The translations under genes were made by a program, and so were the position numbers. Shown in pieces: positions 25,254 to 37,001 of a stretch of 64,000 nt of DNA. The notes under the pieces were generated by a model, which was given only the letters and a program-made list of their open reading frames with translations, made no database searches and was not told the origin of the DNA. The DNA comes from Leptodontidium sp. MPI-SDFR-AT-0119 (taxonomy: Eukaryota > Ascomycota > Leotiomycetes > Helotiales > Leptodontidiaceae), in the NCBI GenBank assembly GCA_020726505.1, contig JAHLEZ010000013.1:2170001-2234000 (forward strand). The letters are read 5' to 3'. Position 1 is the first letter of the stretch; every line of letters starts with the position of its first letter.

Positions 25254-25442
25254 TGTAGAAAAAAAGCATTAGCTTAGGGGTTTGAAAGATTCTACGATTA
25301 GATGAGGTTCTGGAAAGTGTGTTTAAAGATTAATTGAATTGAGCGTTGTCCTCTTAAAGAGAGGAGCTAAAGACTAGGTTTATATACCTAGAATGTTTAC
25401 GCAAGCATACATTAAATTAAAGAATTGCGCTAATGCGCGACA
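25254..25442 (-). repeat. 3' LTR of the copia element (189 bp)
   Basis: Plus-strand ends TGTAGAAAAAAAGC and AATGCGCGACA. It pairs with 33703-33892 with mainly transition differences; shared landmarks are GAGCGTTGTCCTCTTAAAGA and TTACGCAAGCAT. Confidence 0.85.
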
Positions 25443-26209
25443 CACCCCTATAGTAAGCTATAATCATAAAGACGTTAAGCTTGCTATTAAAATGCGCACT
25501 AAGGAGATCAGGAGATGCCTTATACGCACTCTAAGTAAACAAATAAGGCTCTAGGAAAAATTAATTAAGACTATTATGTAATCGTTAAGTAAGTTGTAAT
25601 AAAAGAAAGTATAATACGTAGCTAAGCGCGTAATCGGGAGCTTGTTCGCTAATAAACGCGTATCCCCTAAAAAGTAAATAATAACACAAGTCGTCGCGTT
25701 AAGATCTTAAGTATTAAATAAGAATACGTAAATAAGGCGTATTATAAACACAAGAGTATTTATATGTTTATCTTAAATTATAAATATAAAATATAAGATA
25801 AAGTTTTTAAAAAGAGAGTACGATTTGCAAATTATAAGGCTGAGATCTTATTATAGAATAGATAGCCTGGTCTATAGTAAGACAAGTGCGATTGAGGTAT
25901 TAATTAGTTAATTAGATATCGCTAGTGATTGCGTTTGAGTTAGGAAATAGCGCTTAATACTTTAATTAGCTAAGTTACGTCAGGTTAGTGTAGAGGTTTT
26001 TACTTACCCGGTGGGTAGTGTTAATTAGTGGATTATGCGCGCGATTAGTAATCGCGAGTTTTCCGCCTATAATTATAAATACTGCCCTCTTTTCTTACTA
26101 ATAGTAACCCTTTTTTAGTATTACTAATACTAATATATACCTTTACATTTGCCCCTTTGTTTTTTTCTTCTTTTTTCACATTATTAAATTTATTATCGAG
26201 CATTTTAAG

Positions 26210-27500
26210 ATGCTTAACAAATCCACTTCTTCTGAGACTACTAAAAGTCTATAAGAACGTTTTAGGGCTCTTATTAATCAAATGAATCGCTAGATTGCTC
26301 GCGAGAAAGGTGACTCTAATATAAAGCGCGAAGTTATATAAGAACAACGTCGCTAAAAACTCTAAGTTATAAGTATTTATTTCCTTATTTTTAATTATTT
26401 ATTTTTATACTCTCATTTCTTACCCCCTTACTTTTAAGTATTAAACTAACTCTTTAAGTAATAAATGATTACTACAAAAGTATCCGCTTTATTATCTCTT
26501 ATTTAAGAAGACGATAATAATAAGTTTAAGAATATTTTTAGTAAGATTAATAATAATAAGGATAAGCTTACTAATAGTGCTTTCTTTGCTCCTTTTATAT
26601 TCTCTTGTTTTATTGTCTTCTTGGGCGATCTTCTCTATTCTGCGGACGCATTTGACTCTAACGATAATATTTTACTTGTCCCTCGCCGCTCTCGTCGTGC
26701 TTTTGTTCGCCTTTCTTTACTAAAATCTTTACTTTTTATTTGCGCTACTTGTACGCTATCTAAGATAGTTATTTAAGTTTCTTTTAGCACTTTAAAGATT
26801 CTTAAAAAAGTATTTGATAAAGTTCTTAATCTCTAACCTCGCAAACGCGCTAGTGTTTTTACTTCTCCTTACTAGTTTCGTAAAAGTTTTAAGGGATCTT
26901 CGTTAGTAAGACGAACTCGTAGTATATATTTCTTTTTATTTATTTAAATCTCACTCTTATTAATCGAGTATTAAAGTATATACTAACAATACTATAGGCC
27001 GCGAATTTGCTAATCTTTATCTGCTATACATCTAAGCTGCCGCTTATGGCAAAGGAGATTAGGAATACTATTATGCAAATACTACTTTAGTTAGTAATCG
27101 CTACTTTAATTACATTAGTAGTTACTTATGCTTTCCCGCTACTAACAATCTTTTAAAGTATAGTAAGAGATTAGTTTGCGCTATTAATACTAATAATTAG
27201 AAGATATATGAATTCCTTTTTTAATAACTTATTAACGATTATTAAGTTAACTGTTTTAAGTTTATTAAGAAATATCGCGTTATTATTAAGACCCTCCTTA
27301 ATTATTTGGGCAAGTCTTCGAGCTTCGAAGAGGAAACTAATGAGATCGTTCCCTTTTCTTCACGTCGGCCTTCTTTTAAGTATAATAAGAAAGATAACTC
27401 GAATAATAAGGCTAAAACTAAAGCTAGTAGAGTTACGAGAAAGCACGGAAAGTCTATAAGTATAGTAGATATATTTAAAAATATAACTAGTATACTTTAG
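26210..27500 (+). pseudogene. RIP-scarred three-exon gene of unknown function, antisense within the copia element
   Basis: Exons fit at 26210-26368, 26459-26921 and 26998-27500, about 374 codons in all. Intron 1 has its donor GTAAGT changed to ATAAGT, a CTAAC branch and AAG acceptor. Intron 2 has an intact GTATAT donor, TACTAAC branch and TAG acceptor. Phases (0, then 1) agree across both junctions. About 17 in-frame stops occur, nearly all TAA/TAG where CAA/CAG would fit, so a real coding frame was mutated by RIP. Exon 1 is charged (MLNKSTSSETTKSL). Exon 2 has LLVPRRSRRAFVRLSLLKSL. Exon 3 has ANLYLLYI-AAAYGKGD and a Lys/Ser-rich basic tail. A TATAAATA box lies at about 26074. I recognise no family; a nucleic-acid-binding role is only suggested by the basic tail. 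Confidence 0.65.
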
Positions 27501-30500
27501 TTTAAAGAACTTTAAGTTTAAGTAAGATTTAATTAGGCTTACAGAAATCTTTTTGTTTTTACGTGGAGTTTCGGTTGGGTTTTTTTTTTTTTTTTATAAA
27601 TTTGTAAGATCTTTGGTTAAGTTTAGCCGAATTTACTATAAGATTTAAGCAAAATTAGGTGGATTTCTGGTGTTCTAGCTGCAAAGATACCTAATTTATT
27701 AAGTAAAAAAGTTTTTACAAATAAAAATAGTATAAAATTCCTCGACATACTTTTAATAAATGTGTTTAAAGCTTCTTAACTTGAGATTTGTGATTACTAA
27801 AGTTTAAGAGAGCTCTAAAAAGCTCGAATTTCTGGCGAGACAAATTCTTCGTAAGATCATTAGTAGGCATATTAGTAATTAGAAGATATATTACTTTAAA
27901 AGATCCGCGAGTATGCTTTTACTTTAATTATATATTATAAATATTAACATAGCACAGCTTTGTCGCGATCCTTTTAGTATTATTTATAACGAGCCTGATG
28001 ATTTATTAATTATTATATAAAATCTCCCACGTCTTACCTAAATTAAAAGCCAGATTTTTAAAGAAGCGCTAAAGAGCCATAGTTTCTTTACTTATATACT
28101 TTAATATAAGTAGTTTTACTTTAGTTGTTAAAGTAGTAATTATTACTTATCTTAATACTTTTTAAATCACTAGCCCGCTAAATAGAAAGATCACGTAACC
28201 TTGGGATAATTATTGTATCTTTATATTATTAGCGAAAGAGGCGTCGGAGGCAATAATGATTACTTTGCCATAATGCCTATCGTAAACAATGCCTAAGAAG
28301 CGCGTACTAAACAAGTAGTAAATAAGCTAATATATTACAGTAAAGTATTTAGGCTTAAGATTTGTTACGAATTGTGAGAGTAAGGCAATTACATATATAA
28401 CATTTAGTCTTATAATAATTGCTGCGTATAAGACGAAGCCTACTCTTTCTTAGTATACTTTAATGTATTTCTTAAAAGCTTGTCCTATATACTTAACAAG
28501 ATTAATTTATAATAGCGGTGTCGTTGGACAATTATTATCTGCTTACTTAAATTTGCGAGTGATCTTTTTAAGGTACTAATTATAAACTAAGGAGATCGTT
28601 TTGTGTTTTTGATCACGTAATACTTTAATCCCTAGGAATTACTTAATATCTCTAAGATTATATATATTGTATGCCTAGTTTAGACGCTTAATAAGATTTT
28701 ATCTGAACTTCTAATCATCTTAGTAATAAAGCACCTGGATATTATTTACGTAAAAGAGAACTAAGATTTTATATTTAGGATTTGTAAATATATAAGGCTT
28801 CTTTAAGTAAGGAGAGAGCCTTAGATTAGTTAGAGTCTTACTTATATACTTGTACTAAAGGTAAGGGGAATCACGCATTCCGTAGAGTGCGTAATCCACT
28901 CGCAATACTTAGCCAGGCTATTGGAAATCGAGTGGAAATTAGTAGTACACTATTTCACTGTCTATATCTCTTAAGGCATTAATAAAGGCATTAATTACAT
29001 TAAAGCACTTAATTTCCAAATCAAAATAAGCTACGAGCGCTATAGCGATTTTAAAAGACTTTGTAAAGAGCGTGCTAGCGTATGTTAATATAATTATTAC
29101 CTCACTTTAGAGATTACTCCGAACTATTATTTAAAAGCGGTATCTTGAGATATATCCGTCTTTATTAGGCTTGTACTTAAAGACTTACATAAGCGAGACA
29201 AGTATATTCATAGTGCTTGAATTGTACTTCTATAAGTGCTAGCATTTATATTTATTTATGTTTCCTATTTTCAACTTATAATCTTCTAGAAATCACCTTC
29301 TTATTAGGTAGTTCTTAAGATCGCTCCACCTCTTTAGCTTTAGTAAAAAATCTTAAACCTTAACTTTAAGAAGTGAAAGCTTCTCTTTTAATAGCGGGCG
29401 ATTTGTTTACATTACTACCGCGATTACTAAATATATTATCTTAGTTAATTCCCTAAAATCGTCTTATTTTTCTTAAGACATATATTAATTAAGTATAAAC
29501 TTATAAAGAAGCTAGTTAATTTCGGATTAAAGATTATTATACTTAGTTAAGGTATACTCGTTAAAGTCTACACCCCCGAGGTTTAGGTTACCCCCAAGAT
29601 TAAGGCTGCCCTTTTAAGAGCGCGTTTCTTTAAGGATAGTAATAAGTGTTATAAATACTCTACTACTTTTACCTCCTTTACGTAATCTCCCTCTTTTTCT
29701 TATGCTCCTTATTAGCTTTTCTCGAGTACTTGAAGTTTTAGATTAAGCCGTGGCGGCCTTAACCTTTATTTAAGAGCGTGTTATTACTCTCGTTTATCCT
29801 TGTACGTTTAATTAAGCTCTTAACGCTTTAGTCTAAGAGCGCGTTACTACTTTTAATAACGAATCCGAGGTTTTAAGAGCTTGCGCTTAAGAAGTTAATT
29901 ACTTTAGACTTTTATCCGTAACTTCTTAAGTTGCCTAATTAAAGTTTTTAGTTAATTCCTTTAGTACTTCTTTTAGTAGTAATAACTTTACTCGCAGGTA
30001 ATTCGCTTCTGGAGTATATGACGGTATTTGAATCTCGAGTTTAGAAGCTCGAGACGAACCTTTAGCTTAGTCCTGTAGTATATTCGACGCTTAATCTATG
30101 AGTTGTATATTCTCACTTAAACGCGATCCCTCTAAGTCTTATTCTATACCTAGCGTAAGCCCTAAGTCGTACGCACTCGACCTCTGCTTCCTGCCCTTTA
30201 CTGATACTTTAACCGGCGTATCGTCTAATATAAAAGTAACTTTAAAAGTCAAAAGTCCCGTTATAATGCTCGATTCTCCAGCATCCTTTACCCCCGAGTT
30301 TTAACTCTTTAAAGTAATAATTAGTCCCTTAACGAGCTCGGAAAGTAATATTAAAGCGCTTTTAACTATAGCTATCACTTCCTCGATAGTCTTATCATTA
30401 GCAATATTCTCTAAGATTCTAGCCTAGTTTACGACTAATTCATCTTCTTCGATAAGATCGCAAATCGACTAAGCTTCCTTAACTATAATTATTACTTCTT

Positions 30501-33500
30501 CTTGACTCGACTTGTAAAATAAGTCTTTATTAAAGCGTACGTTACGCGTAACGATAATTCGGTCGAGACGTGGCACCTAAATTTAGTAAATATTAGAAGT
30601 ATAAAAACTTATTAAGTATTTAATATACGCACGCGCATTTACTTTAAATACTCTTTTCTCTTACTTTTTCGCTCGTTTTATTATTAATAGATATACTTTG
30701 TACTCGAAGACGTAGATCTTATTTTAATTTGGTCTAAGATTTATAATAAGCTTCGCAACGAGTACTGAATTATATTATTGAAAGTAGTTACGAAACCACT
30801 AATCTAGTATTTCTAGTGGTAACTACTAATTATTTACGCGCCTAAGGCTCTTATTATATAAGTAGATGCCTCCTAATGCGCATTTGATGACTAGTTTCGC
30901 GGGGAGATTTACTAAGAGCCTTATTTTAATTCCCTTATTAATTACTTCTTAGCCAGCCCTTTCGGCGCCGCCATTTAACTTATGGGTTAAGGTGAGTAAA
31001 AGCTTAAGTTTAATTTTAAGCTTCTTAGCCTAGTTCTTATATCTCGTAAACCCGCGGATAGTAATAACTACCTTTTCTTAATCGTGTTTTAGTCTGTATA
31101 TTAAGAGTCTAAACTACTTACGAACCTAGCGTTTAAAGCTCTCGATACATTTAAAGACTATATTATACTCCTTATTTTAGAGGGCATAACCCACGAGTAA
31201 TCCATTGTACTTATCTTTAAGTAAAAGAAGTCAAAAGTTATTCCTAAATTTAATTAAATAATCGAAGAGATCCTAAGTAACTCTTTAAAATAATTTAAGT
31301 AATTGTCTCTCGATTAGGCGTCTAAAGATTACTTAAAATACGTAAGTTAAAGCGCAATACTTACACTTAATTCTCTTTATTACCTTAGTAATCTTGACAT
31401 TCCTGGCTAAGCTTATTAACTTTCTTAAGGCATTTGGCCCTAAGTATCTAAAGCGTAAATGCTAATATATTTTCGTATTTATTCTTAGTTTCTTATATTC
31501 TTATAATAGTTTATGGAATTTACTAATGCTTCGTTTAAGCGTTAGAAATATTACGGTACTTATAGTATTAAAAGGGATCTCACGAGAATTCGACGAATAA
31601 TTAAAAAGCTTATTAAATTCAAAAAATATAAGGTTTTGCTTACGAACTAATTGTCGTATAATTAAGTAGTCCCTTATAAGATTATTTTCCTTCTTTTAGC
31701 GTAAAGTGTAGTTTATTCTATAGTACTAAAGCCTATTATTATAAAAACAAGCTTCGAAGATAATGTTAATATAAAATCCTTTTATAATAATAACGTCGTA
31801 GAGGGTTAAATTAAATAACTCCCTATCCGAGTTCTTAAGAGACCCCTTTATAACGCGAATTCCGCGTTTTATAATTAAAAATTAAGAGCTTTTATACTTC
31901 ATAATATCCTTCGGTTTAGACTTAACAAATAATCTTAGCTCTAAGAGCGAACGATCGTTAACTAAATTAGTTACACTACAATTATTAAAAAGAGTACTCG
32001 ATGATAAAGGGTAGGCTAAGTCCTACATAAAGTAAACACTAAGTTAGTAATCCTTTGCAAGGCTTAGAACAATCACTACTTGTGCTTGCGTGCCGCTTTT
32101 TACCCCTTTATTTGAGATATTTCTAAGAAACGTAGACTTACTTTTATCCTTATTACCGGCGCTTTTAATAACGTCCTTAGTAACTTAAAGTATTAGTTTG
32201 TTTAATCTAATCTAGTCTCGTAATCCCTTCTATTTGCTGCTAGTAAAGTACTATTAGATTTACTTTACTATAGCGTTATTTATTAGAGGATTTAGTTTGA
32301 CATTTTCATTAAGGTCTTTTACATAAACCTTCTTATAAATAGCAAGTTAAAATCAAGTGCAATTTAAAGGGCTCTATCTATAAGTTCAATTATTTTAGTA
32401 AGGGCATAACTTCTTAGGGGATTTCCCTTTTGAAGGTTTGCGAGTGTTCTTATCGCCTTTTAACGTCGCTTTATTATTAAACAATTATTCGCTAAGAGTA
32501 GTAAAGTATTTATAATCTTGGGTTTTATGGCTTAATAAAAGAACTTAGTACTAAGGATTTGATTTATTGGCGTAAAAGAATCGAGCTAGTTAATTAATAG
32601 TATAAGGAGGGGAAAGACTAAGGGTCTCGTACTCTTGAATTTTCTTACTTTGGCGCTTTGCCTACGAGCAATTAAAGTTCCCTACCGTAACTAAGAAGTT
32701 AATTATGCCGATTGTTCTTTCCACGTTTGTTACCTTATATAGTTAAGCTTTCTGAATAAGCTCTTAGTAAGACATAATTTATGCGCGAGGGTTACTTTTT
32801 CCCTTAGTCTTAAGGGATTCCTAGTAGTCGTTTCGTATTTGAGTTTAAATCGACATTTCCGTTTAGTGAAGCACCTTCTTAAGGAAGCGAAGAATCGCTT
32901 AAATATTTATGCGCTTTTCTTATACTACTTAAGCTGCTACAATACTAAAAAATTGCTTAATTATACTCCTCTTGATTTAGTCGTAAAGTTTGAGGTAATT
33001 AAAAGCTTAGGACTACTAAATTGCACTTTAAAGAACGTGCTCTTTAGCCTTAGCTTCTACCTACTCCTAAAGTAACTCAAGGGTTATAAGATTAGGCCTT
33101 ATTAGTAACGCTAAGAGCGGTTTAAATATTCTAAAGTTCCCCCTTATACTAAGGGTTGGAGGCGTAAACGTTTAATTGCCTCCGCCCTCGAAACCTGGGC
33201 TAACGATAGCTGTACTGCTTACTACGATGCTCGAGAATCCAGGAGCTCTCCTAGCGTTTCCTAAAATTGCTGCTTAATTATTCATTACCTAGGTCTTGAG
33301 TTGTTCTCCGTAAGTATATATAAAGAACTAATAGTCTATATTATTTTTAGTATTAGCTTCCTCCGCGAGCTCTTTAGTAATTAAAGGAGTGGTGTTGAAG
33401 ATTTCGGATAAAAACGCAGTATCTTTTCCATTAAGGTCGACGTATGACTACAGTCTAAGTATATTTGCTATAAGCGTGAAGTGCATAAACTATACTAGCT

Positions 33501-33702
33501 AATCTTCTAGTTTATTACATAAGATCTTAGACGATAAGAGCCTAATAGGTTCGTTAATACTTGTAGAAGACATATTAAATAATCGATGTGTAATTGTGGA
33601 ATTAAAGGTAAAGGTTAAATAATCGTAGAACTTATTAATTAAAAGTTCTTTTATAAATGCGCCGTGTAGCTTAAATAAGATAAGTGTAGCTCTTAATTAT
33701 CA

Positions 33703-33892
33703 TACAAAAAAAAAAGCATTAGCTTAGGGGTTTAAAAGATTCTACGATCAGATAAGGTTCTAGAAAATGTGTTTAAAGATTGATTAAATTGAGCGTTGTC
33801 CTCTTAAAGAGAGGAGCTAAAGACTGGGTTTATATACCTGGAGTGCTTACGCAAGCATGCACCAGACCAAAGAACTGCGCTAGTGCGCGACA
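33703..33892 (-). repeat. 5' LTR of the copia element (190 bp)
   Basis: Plus-strand ends TACAAAAAAAA (TG changed to TA) and TAGTGCGCGACA. It is the less mutated of the two LTRs, for example GCATGCACCAGACC here against GCATACATTAAATT at 25254-25442. I saw no target-site duplication. Confidence 0.85.
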
Positions 33893-34140
33893 ACTAACTA
33901 TAGCTTTAATTAAAAGCTACAAGTGTATTTAAAAACCCAATATAAAATTATTAATTAAATAAAAAGTTAAACTATTATAAGGCTTTACTCGCTAAAGAGC
34001 TTATAAAAACCCCTTATTTTTAGTATCAAAGCCTTATAACGATCTTATCTTATAATAAAATCTAAAAGCTTATAATATTAAGTTTACTTAAAAATATAAA
34101 GATATTAAAAAAAATTAAAAATCAAAAATTAATTTAGTAA

Positions 34141-34358
34141 TATTATTAAAATATTATTAAAATATTATTAAAATATTATTAAAATATTATTAAAATATTA
34201 TTAAAATATTATTAAAATATTATTAAAATATTATTAAAATATTATTAAAATATTATTAAAATATTATTAAAATATTATTAAAATATTATTAAAATATTAT
34301 TAAAATATTATTAAAATATTATTAAAATATTATTAAAATATTATTAAAATATTAAAAT
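34141..34358. repeat. 11-bp minisatellite (TATTATTAAAA), about 20 copies
   Basis: The unit TATTATTAAAA repeats perfectly and head-to-tail for 218 bp. It ends five bases before the tRNA-like sequence at 34362. Perfect identity of units suggests recent expansion or slippage. Confidence 0.95.
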
Positions 34359-34361
34359 AAC

Positions 34362-34438
34362 GACTATAATTGGAATCGGACTACTGTAACCAAGGTCGCT
34401 AATAGTACCTTGATATGCTACCACTACGCCATATAGCC
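34362..34438 (-). tRNA. tRNA-like sequence, degenerate (anticodon not assignable)
   Basis: On the minus strand, GGCTATA pairs with TATAGTC as a 7-bp acceptor stem (one G-T). An A-box-like TGGCGTAGTGG follows at the right spacing. CAAGG and CCTTG form a 5-bp anticodon stem, a 5-nt variable region follows, and a B-box-like AGTCCGATTCC. Total length is 77 nt. Two faults argue against function: the anticodon loop is 12 nt with no T33-anticodon-purine arrangement, and the T-stem pairs poorly. It is most likely a tRNA pseudogene, possibly touched by RIP; an intron-bearing tRNA is less likely. Confidence 0.45.
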
Positions 34439-35511
34439 TAAAATGTATTTTATTAAACTCTTACTGTAAAATATAAAGAGTATAATTATTTAATTTTATT
34501 AAAAAAATATAATTAATACTTATATAATATTAATATTATTAAGTTATACTTATAATACTTATATTTAATTAACTTATTTCGTTATAATAACTCTTATAAG
34601 AATTACACTAAGATTTAATCGAGATTACTAATAAAGACTATTTTTACTAATACTTCTTAAATAAGTTATAAATCTTATTAAGCTTCAAAACTATATTTAA
34701 GAAAGCAATATAATATTATTAATTATATAAAATATTCGAGCTATCGCGAGGTTTTAATTATTAAAGTACTTATATAAAATTATTACGTATTAGGGTTATT
34801 TTCTTAACTTTATTATTTATAATCCGATTTTCATTATTTTTTAATCAAATTATAGGTCCTTTTACGCTTTGTTAGTACATCTAAGAAACTAATATAATAT
34901 TATTAATTATATAAAAGGTTTAAGCTACCGCAAAAAGTTACTACTAAGACGCTTGCAGCAACCCCCTGATTTCGACGCTAAGTCCTTGCAGCGACCCTGC
35001 TCCATGGCAAAATCTCATGGCTTATAATATCAGGGTTCAGATGGCATACGAAGTTGGGTACCCTTTTGTCAAGTTAAGCAGGTGCAAGCCATCTTTTGTA
35101 ATGCAGTAGGAGATGTGGTAACGTGCCATTGCAACTGGCCGCTGGGTTCAGTGCACCATGAAGGAAAGTTCGGTCAAGGCCACCTACATTCGTTGCTTGA
35201 GGACTTGAAAGTCTTTTGCGGTGAGAATTGGCCGTCCCGCGTTTCCAATACCAGAGGTGTACAAATTGGCGAGGAATATGAATAGATACTAGTCCGGCAT
35301 CATCACAGCGGATGCAAATCACCACCACTCCAGTCAGTTACCCGGAAGCACATTAAATTGCAGAAGAAGAATGTGGACGGTGGCTCTTAGTTGGACAATG
35401 CAGGTTCACTACCAAGTAACCCAGTTCTTTTGGCTTTTGGCTGAAGTTGAACAAATGTACTTGTGGGGGAACGATCGGTTGGCTTTCATACTTTGTGAAT
35501 AGTCTCACTTT
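34439..35511. other. AT-rich spacer passing into non-repetitive sequence
   Basis: 34439-34920 is A/T-rich and RIP-like, with nothing recognisable. 34940-35500 has ordinary composition with only short frames in several phases; GCTTGCAGCAACCC and CCTTGCAGCGACCC (34951 and 34983) are a short direct repeat. No gene could be supported. Confidence 0.4.
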
Positions 35512-35694
35512 ATGAATATCGTGCAAATAGCTAAGTCAGAGTTTACCCAAGTCGTGTTTGACCTTGTTGGCGAACGTGCCAGCCTCTATGATGTTCACCC
35601 AGCGCCGATGGTCGACGGCCATTCGGACCCCGTCATCGCCGTGGTCTTCTCGCCGGACAGCAAGGGGCTGGCATCGGCATCGTATAGCACTTAA
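35512..35694 (+). pseudogene. WD40-repeat stub
   Basis: A 60-codon frame ends with VDGHSDPVIAVVFSPDSKGL and ASAS, one classic WD40 blade half (GH-S-V-AV-FSPD-K-LASAS). It then stops at 35692-35694 before the expected D-x-[ST]-[IV]-x-[LV]-WD strand. Such blades are typical of fungal NACHT-WD40 receptors, but no NACHT is present. Adjacent sequence at once becomes a different gene on the other strand, so this is a broken scrap. Confidence 0.5.
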
Positions 35695-36075
35695 GCTCCA
35701 TGGCATTTGTGCTATATAAGGACATCGTGAGCGTGCTCAAATTGGCGCAGCCGCTCTAGATGTTCGAAGATGCAGATGCTACCCTCCTCGAAGGTGACAT
35801 TAACCAATTCTAGACAGAGGAATTTCGGAAAGTTGACATAGACACGTCGGATATAGTCTGCGTTGTTGCGGCCGATTGTCCCGAGGAACTAGGCTACATC
35901 CTCAGAGGTGGCCATGGTAAAATCGAAGCGATTCTGGGCGTAGAACAGCGAGCTGGCTTCGCGGTGGACAGCCTTGTTCACGCAGAGGAGCCCAGGTGTA
36001 AGCTCCTGTTGTTGATTGTAATAATACATGGGTCAATAGGTTCCTGGTGTAATAAGCAGCGGGGCTTGAGGAAGT
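35695..36075 (-). pseudogene. Fragment of a fungal EASSLFYxxNRFDF family protein (2EXR/F-box-like)
   Basis: On the minus strand the frame reads ELTPGLLCVNKAVHREASSL, then FYAQNRFDFTMATSEDVA, a TAG, FLGTIGRNNADYIRRVYVNF and PKFLCLELVNVTFEEGSICI, then another TAG near 35712. A third in-frame TGA lies near 36041. This is a large fungus-specific family of uncharacterised proteins with a C-R-x2-xEA-x-LFY-x-N-F-F core, which I recall being grouped with 2EXR/F-box-like domains. Both ends are missing, and three stops make it a pseudogene. Confidence 0.5.
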
Positions 36076-36337
36076 TGGCCGACATATCTTCGGTGGTAGC
36101 AAGGGTCTTCATTCTCATTTGGCGAGCTCTGTATGATACACAATGTGTCAATTCACAGCCACTAAAAGCCAGGTGCTCGAGAGATGAACACTGCGTCTTT
36201 AAAAGTCCATGGTAGCAAGTTAAGCCGTGGGTGAATCTGAAGATGAGTCTAGCTTAGTAGGGAGTTAAAAGATAAGCTGTTATTTGCCAGATCATAAGGC
36301 TCAGTTGATAAGTGGATTAGTTGCCTCTCTTCGCTTA

Positions 36338-36999
36338 CAACTGTTTGCATAACGTGATTTAAAAATCGCGGGTCACTCAGACTACCCAAATCGTTCGAGT
36401 ACACCTCACCCGGCCAACTTCTAAACCCGCCCCTACCTCTTACACCTTCACACAACATTTATATATTATAATACTTAGCTTAATTTAAATTGCATACTAG
36501 GGCTTTCGATACATCTAATTTTTATTACGTCTAAAGGCGTGGTTATAAAGCTATATTTAATACGGCGGAAGTCGTGATTTAGCTCGATGGTAAGTCAAGC
36601 CCAGAGGGCGCGCTCGGATTTTTGAGCCTCAAATACTAATGCCGCGCCACTTTAAACAGCACCTTGACCTTGCCTCTATGATATTTAAAAATTAGATGTA
36701 TTAAAAGCTCTAATAAGCAATTTGATATTTACTACTTTACACATATCTTAGAAGTAGCGTTGAGGCGTAAGAGGTAGGGGCGCGGGTTTAGAAGTGGTTA
36801 GGCAAGGTGTACTCAAACGATTTGGGTAGTCTGAGTTGTTAGAAATATGGGCTGTGCAGCGTAGATCTCAGTACCTACGTACCTATGATCACGCTGCCCC
36901 TATTTCCCTTATTACTCTGTACGCTCTCTCAGATAGAATTCTATATGCTTTTCTATATGAGTGCCCCTCGATTTTTAAATCACGTTATGCAAACAGTTG
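36338..36999. mobile_element. 662-bp TIR element (MITE-like) with TA target duplication and asymmetric arms
   Basis: CAACTGTTTGCATAACGTGA at 36338 continues to ATCG at 36370 and is repeated exactly inverted at 36969-36999. TA lies outside both ends (36336-36337, 37000-37001). A second inverted segment of about 75 bp (36377-36452 against 36760-36835, CTCAGACTACCCAAATCG) is spaced 6 bp from the left outer arm but 133 bp from the right. The right arm therefore has extra sequence at about 36836-36968, beginning TTGTTAGAAATATGGGCTG. No coding frame inside. Confidence 0.75.
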
Positions 37000-37001
37000 T
37001 A

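Larger units (their letters stand above)
25254..33892 (-). mobile_element. Ty1/copia LTR retrotransposon, RIP-inactivated, with an extra antisense gene
   Basis: LTRs of about 190 bp at 25254-25442 and 33703-33892 bound 8.26 kb. On the minus strand at 28738-28752 the reverse transcriptase box reads YVNNI (copia: YVDDI) inside VLFY...IQVLY, followed downstream by a degraded DLGDIKxFLGI block. Further downstream, at about 27790-28080, comes the RNase H end with a degraded ETWEILY-N, HVD-like and MP-DGLTK-L-RQK-E series. This order places the 5' LTR at 33703-33892. Gag, protease and integrase should lie at 29-33.6 kb, where frames are shredded. Sequence inside the right LTR reads TGATAATTAAGAGC on the minus strand, reminiscent of an initiator-Met primer site after RIP. 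Between pol and the 3' LTR is 2.3 kb carrying a gene on the opposite strand. Confidence 0.8.

Noticed and set aside
30098..30304. 68-codon plus-strand frame in the copia element
   Set aside because: It is antisense to the integrase/pol region, with no splice context or motif, unlike the phase-consistent gene at 26210-27500.
34141..34358. Regular repeats considered as a CRISPR-like array
   Set aside because: The units are an uninterrupted 11-bp head-to-tail minisatellite with no spacers, in a fungal genome.
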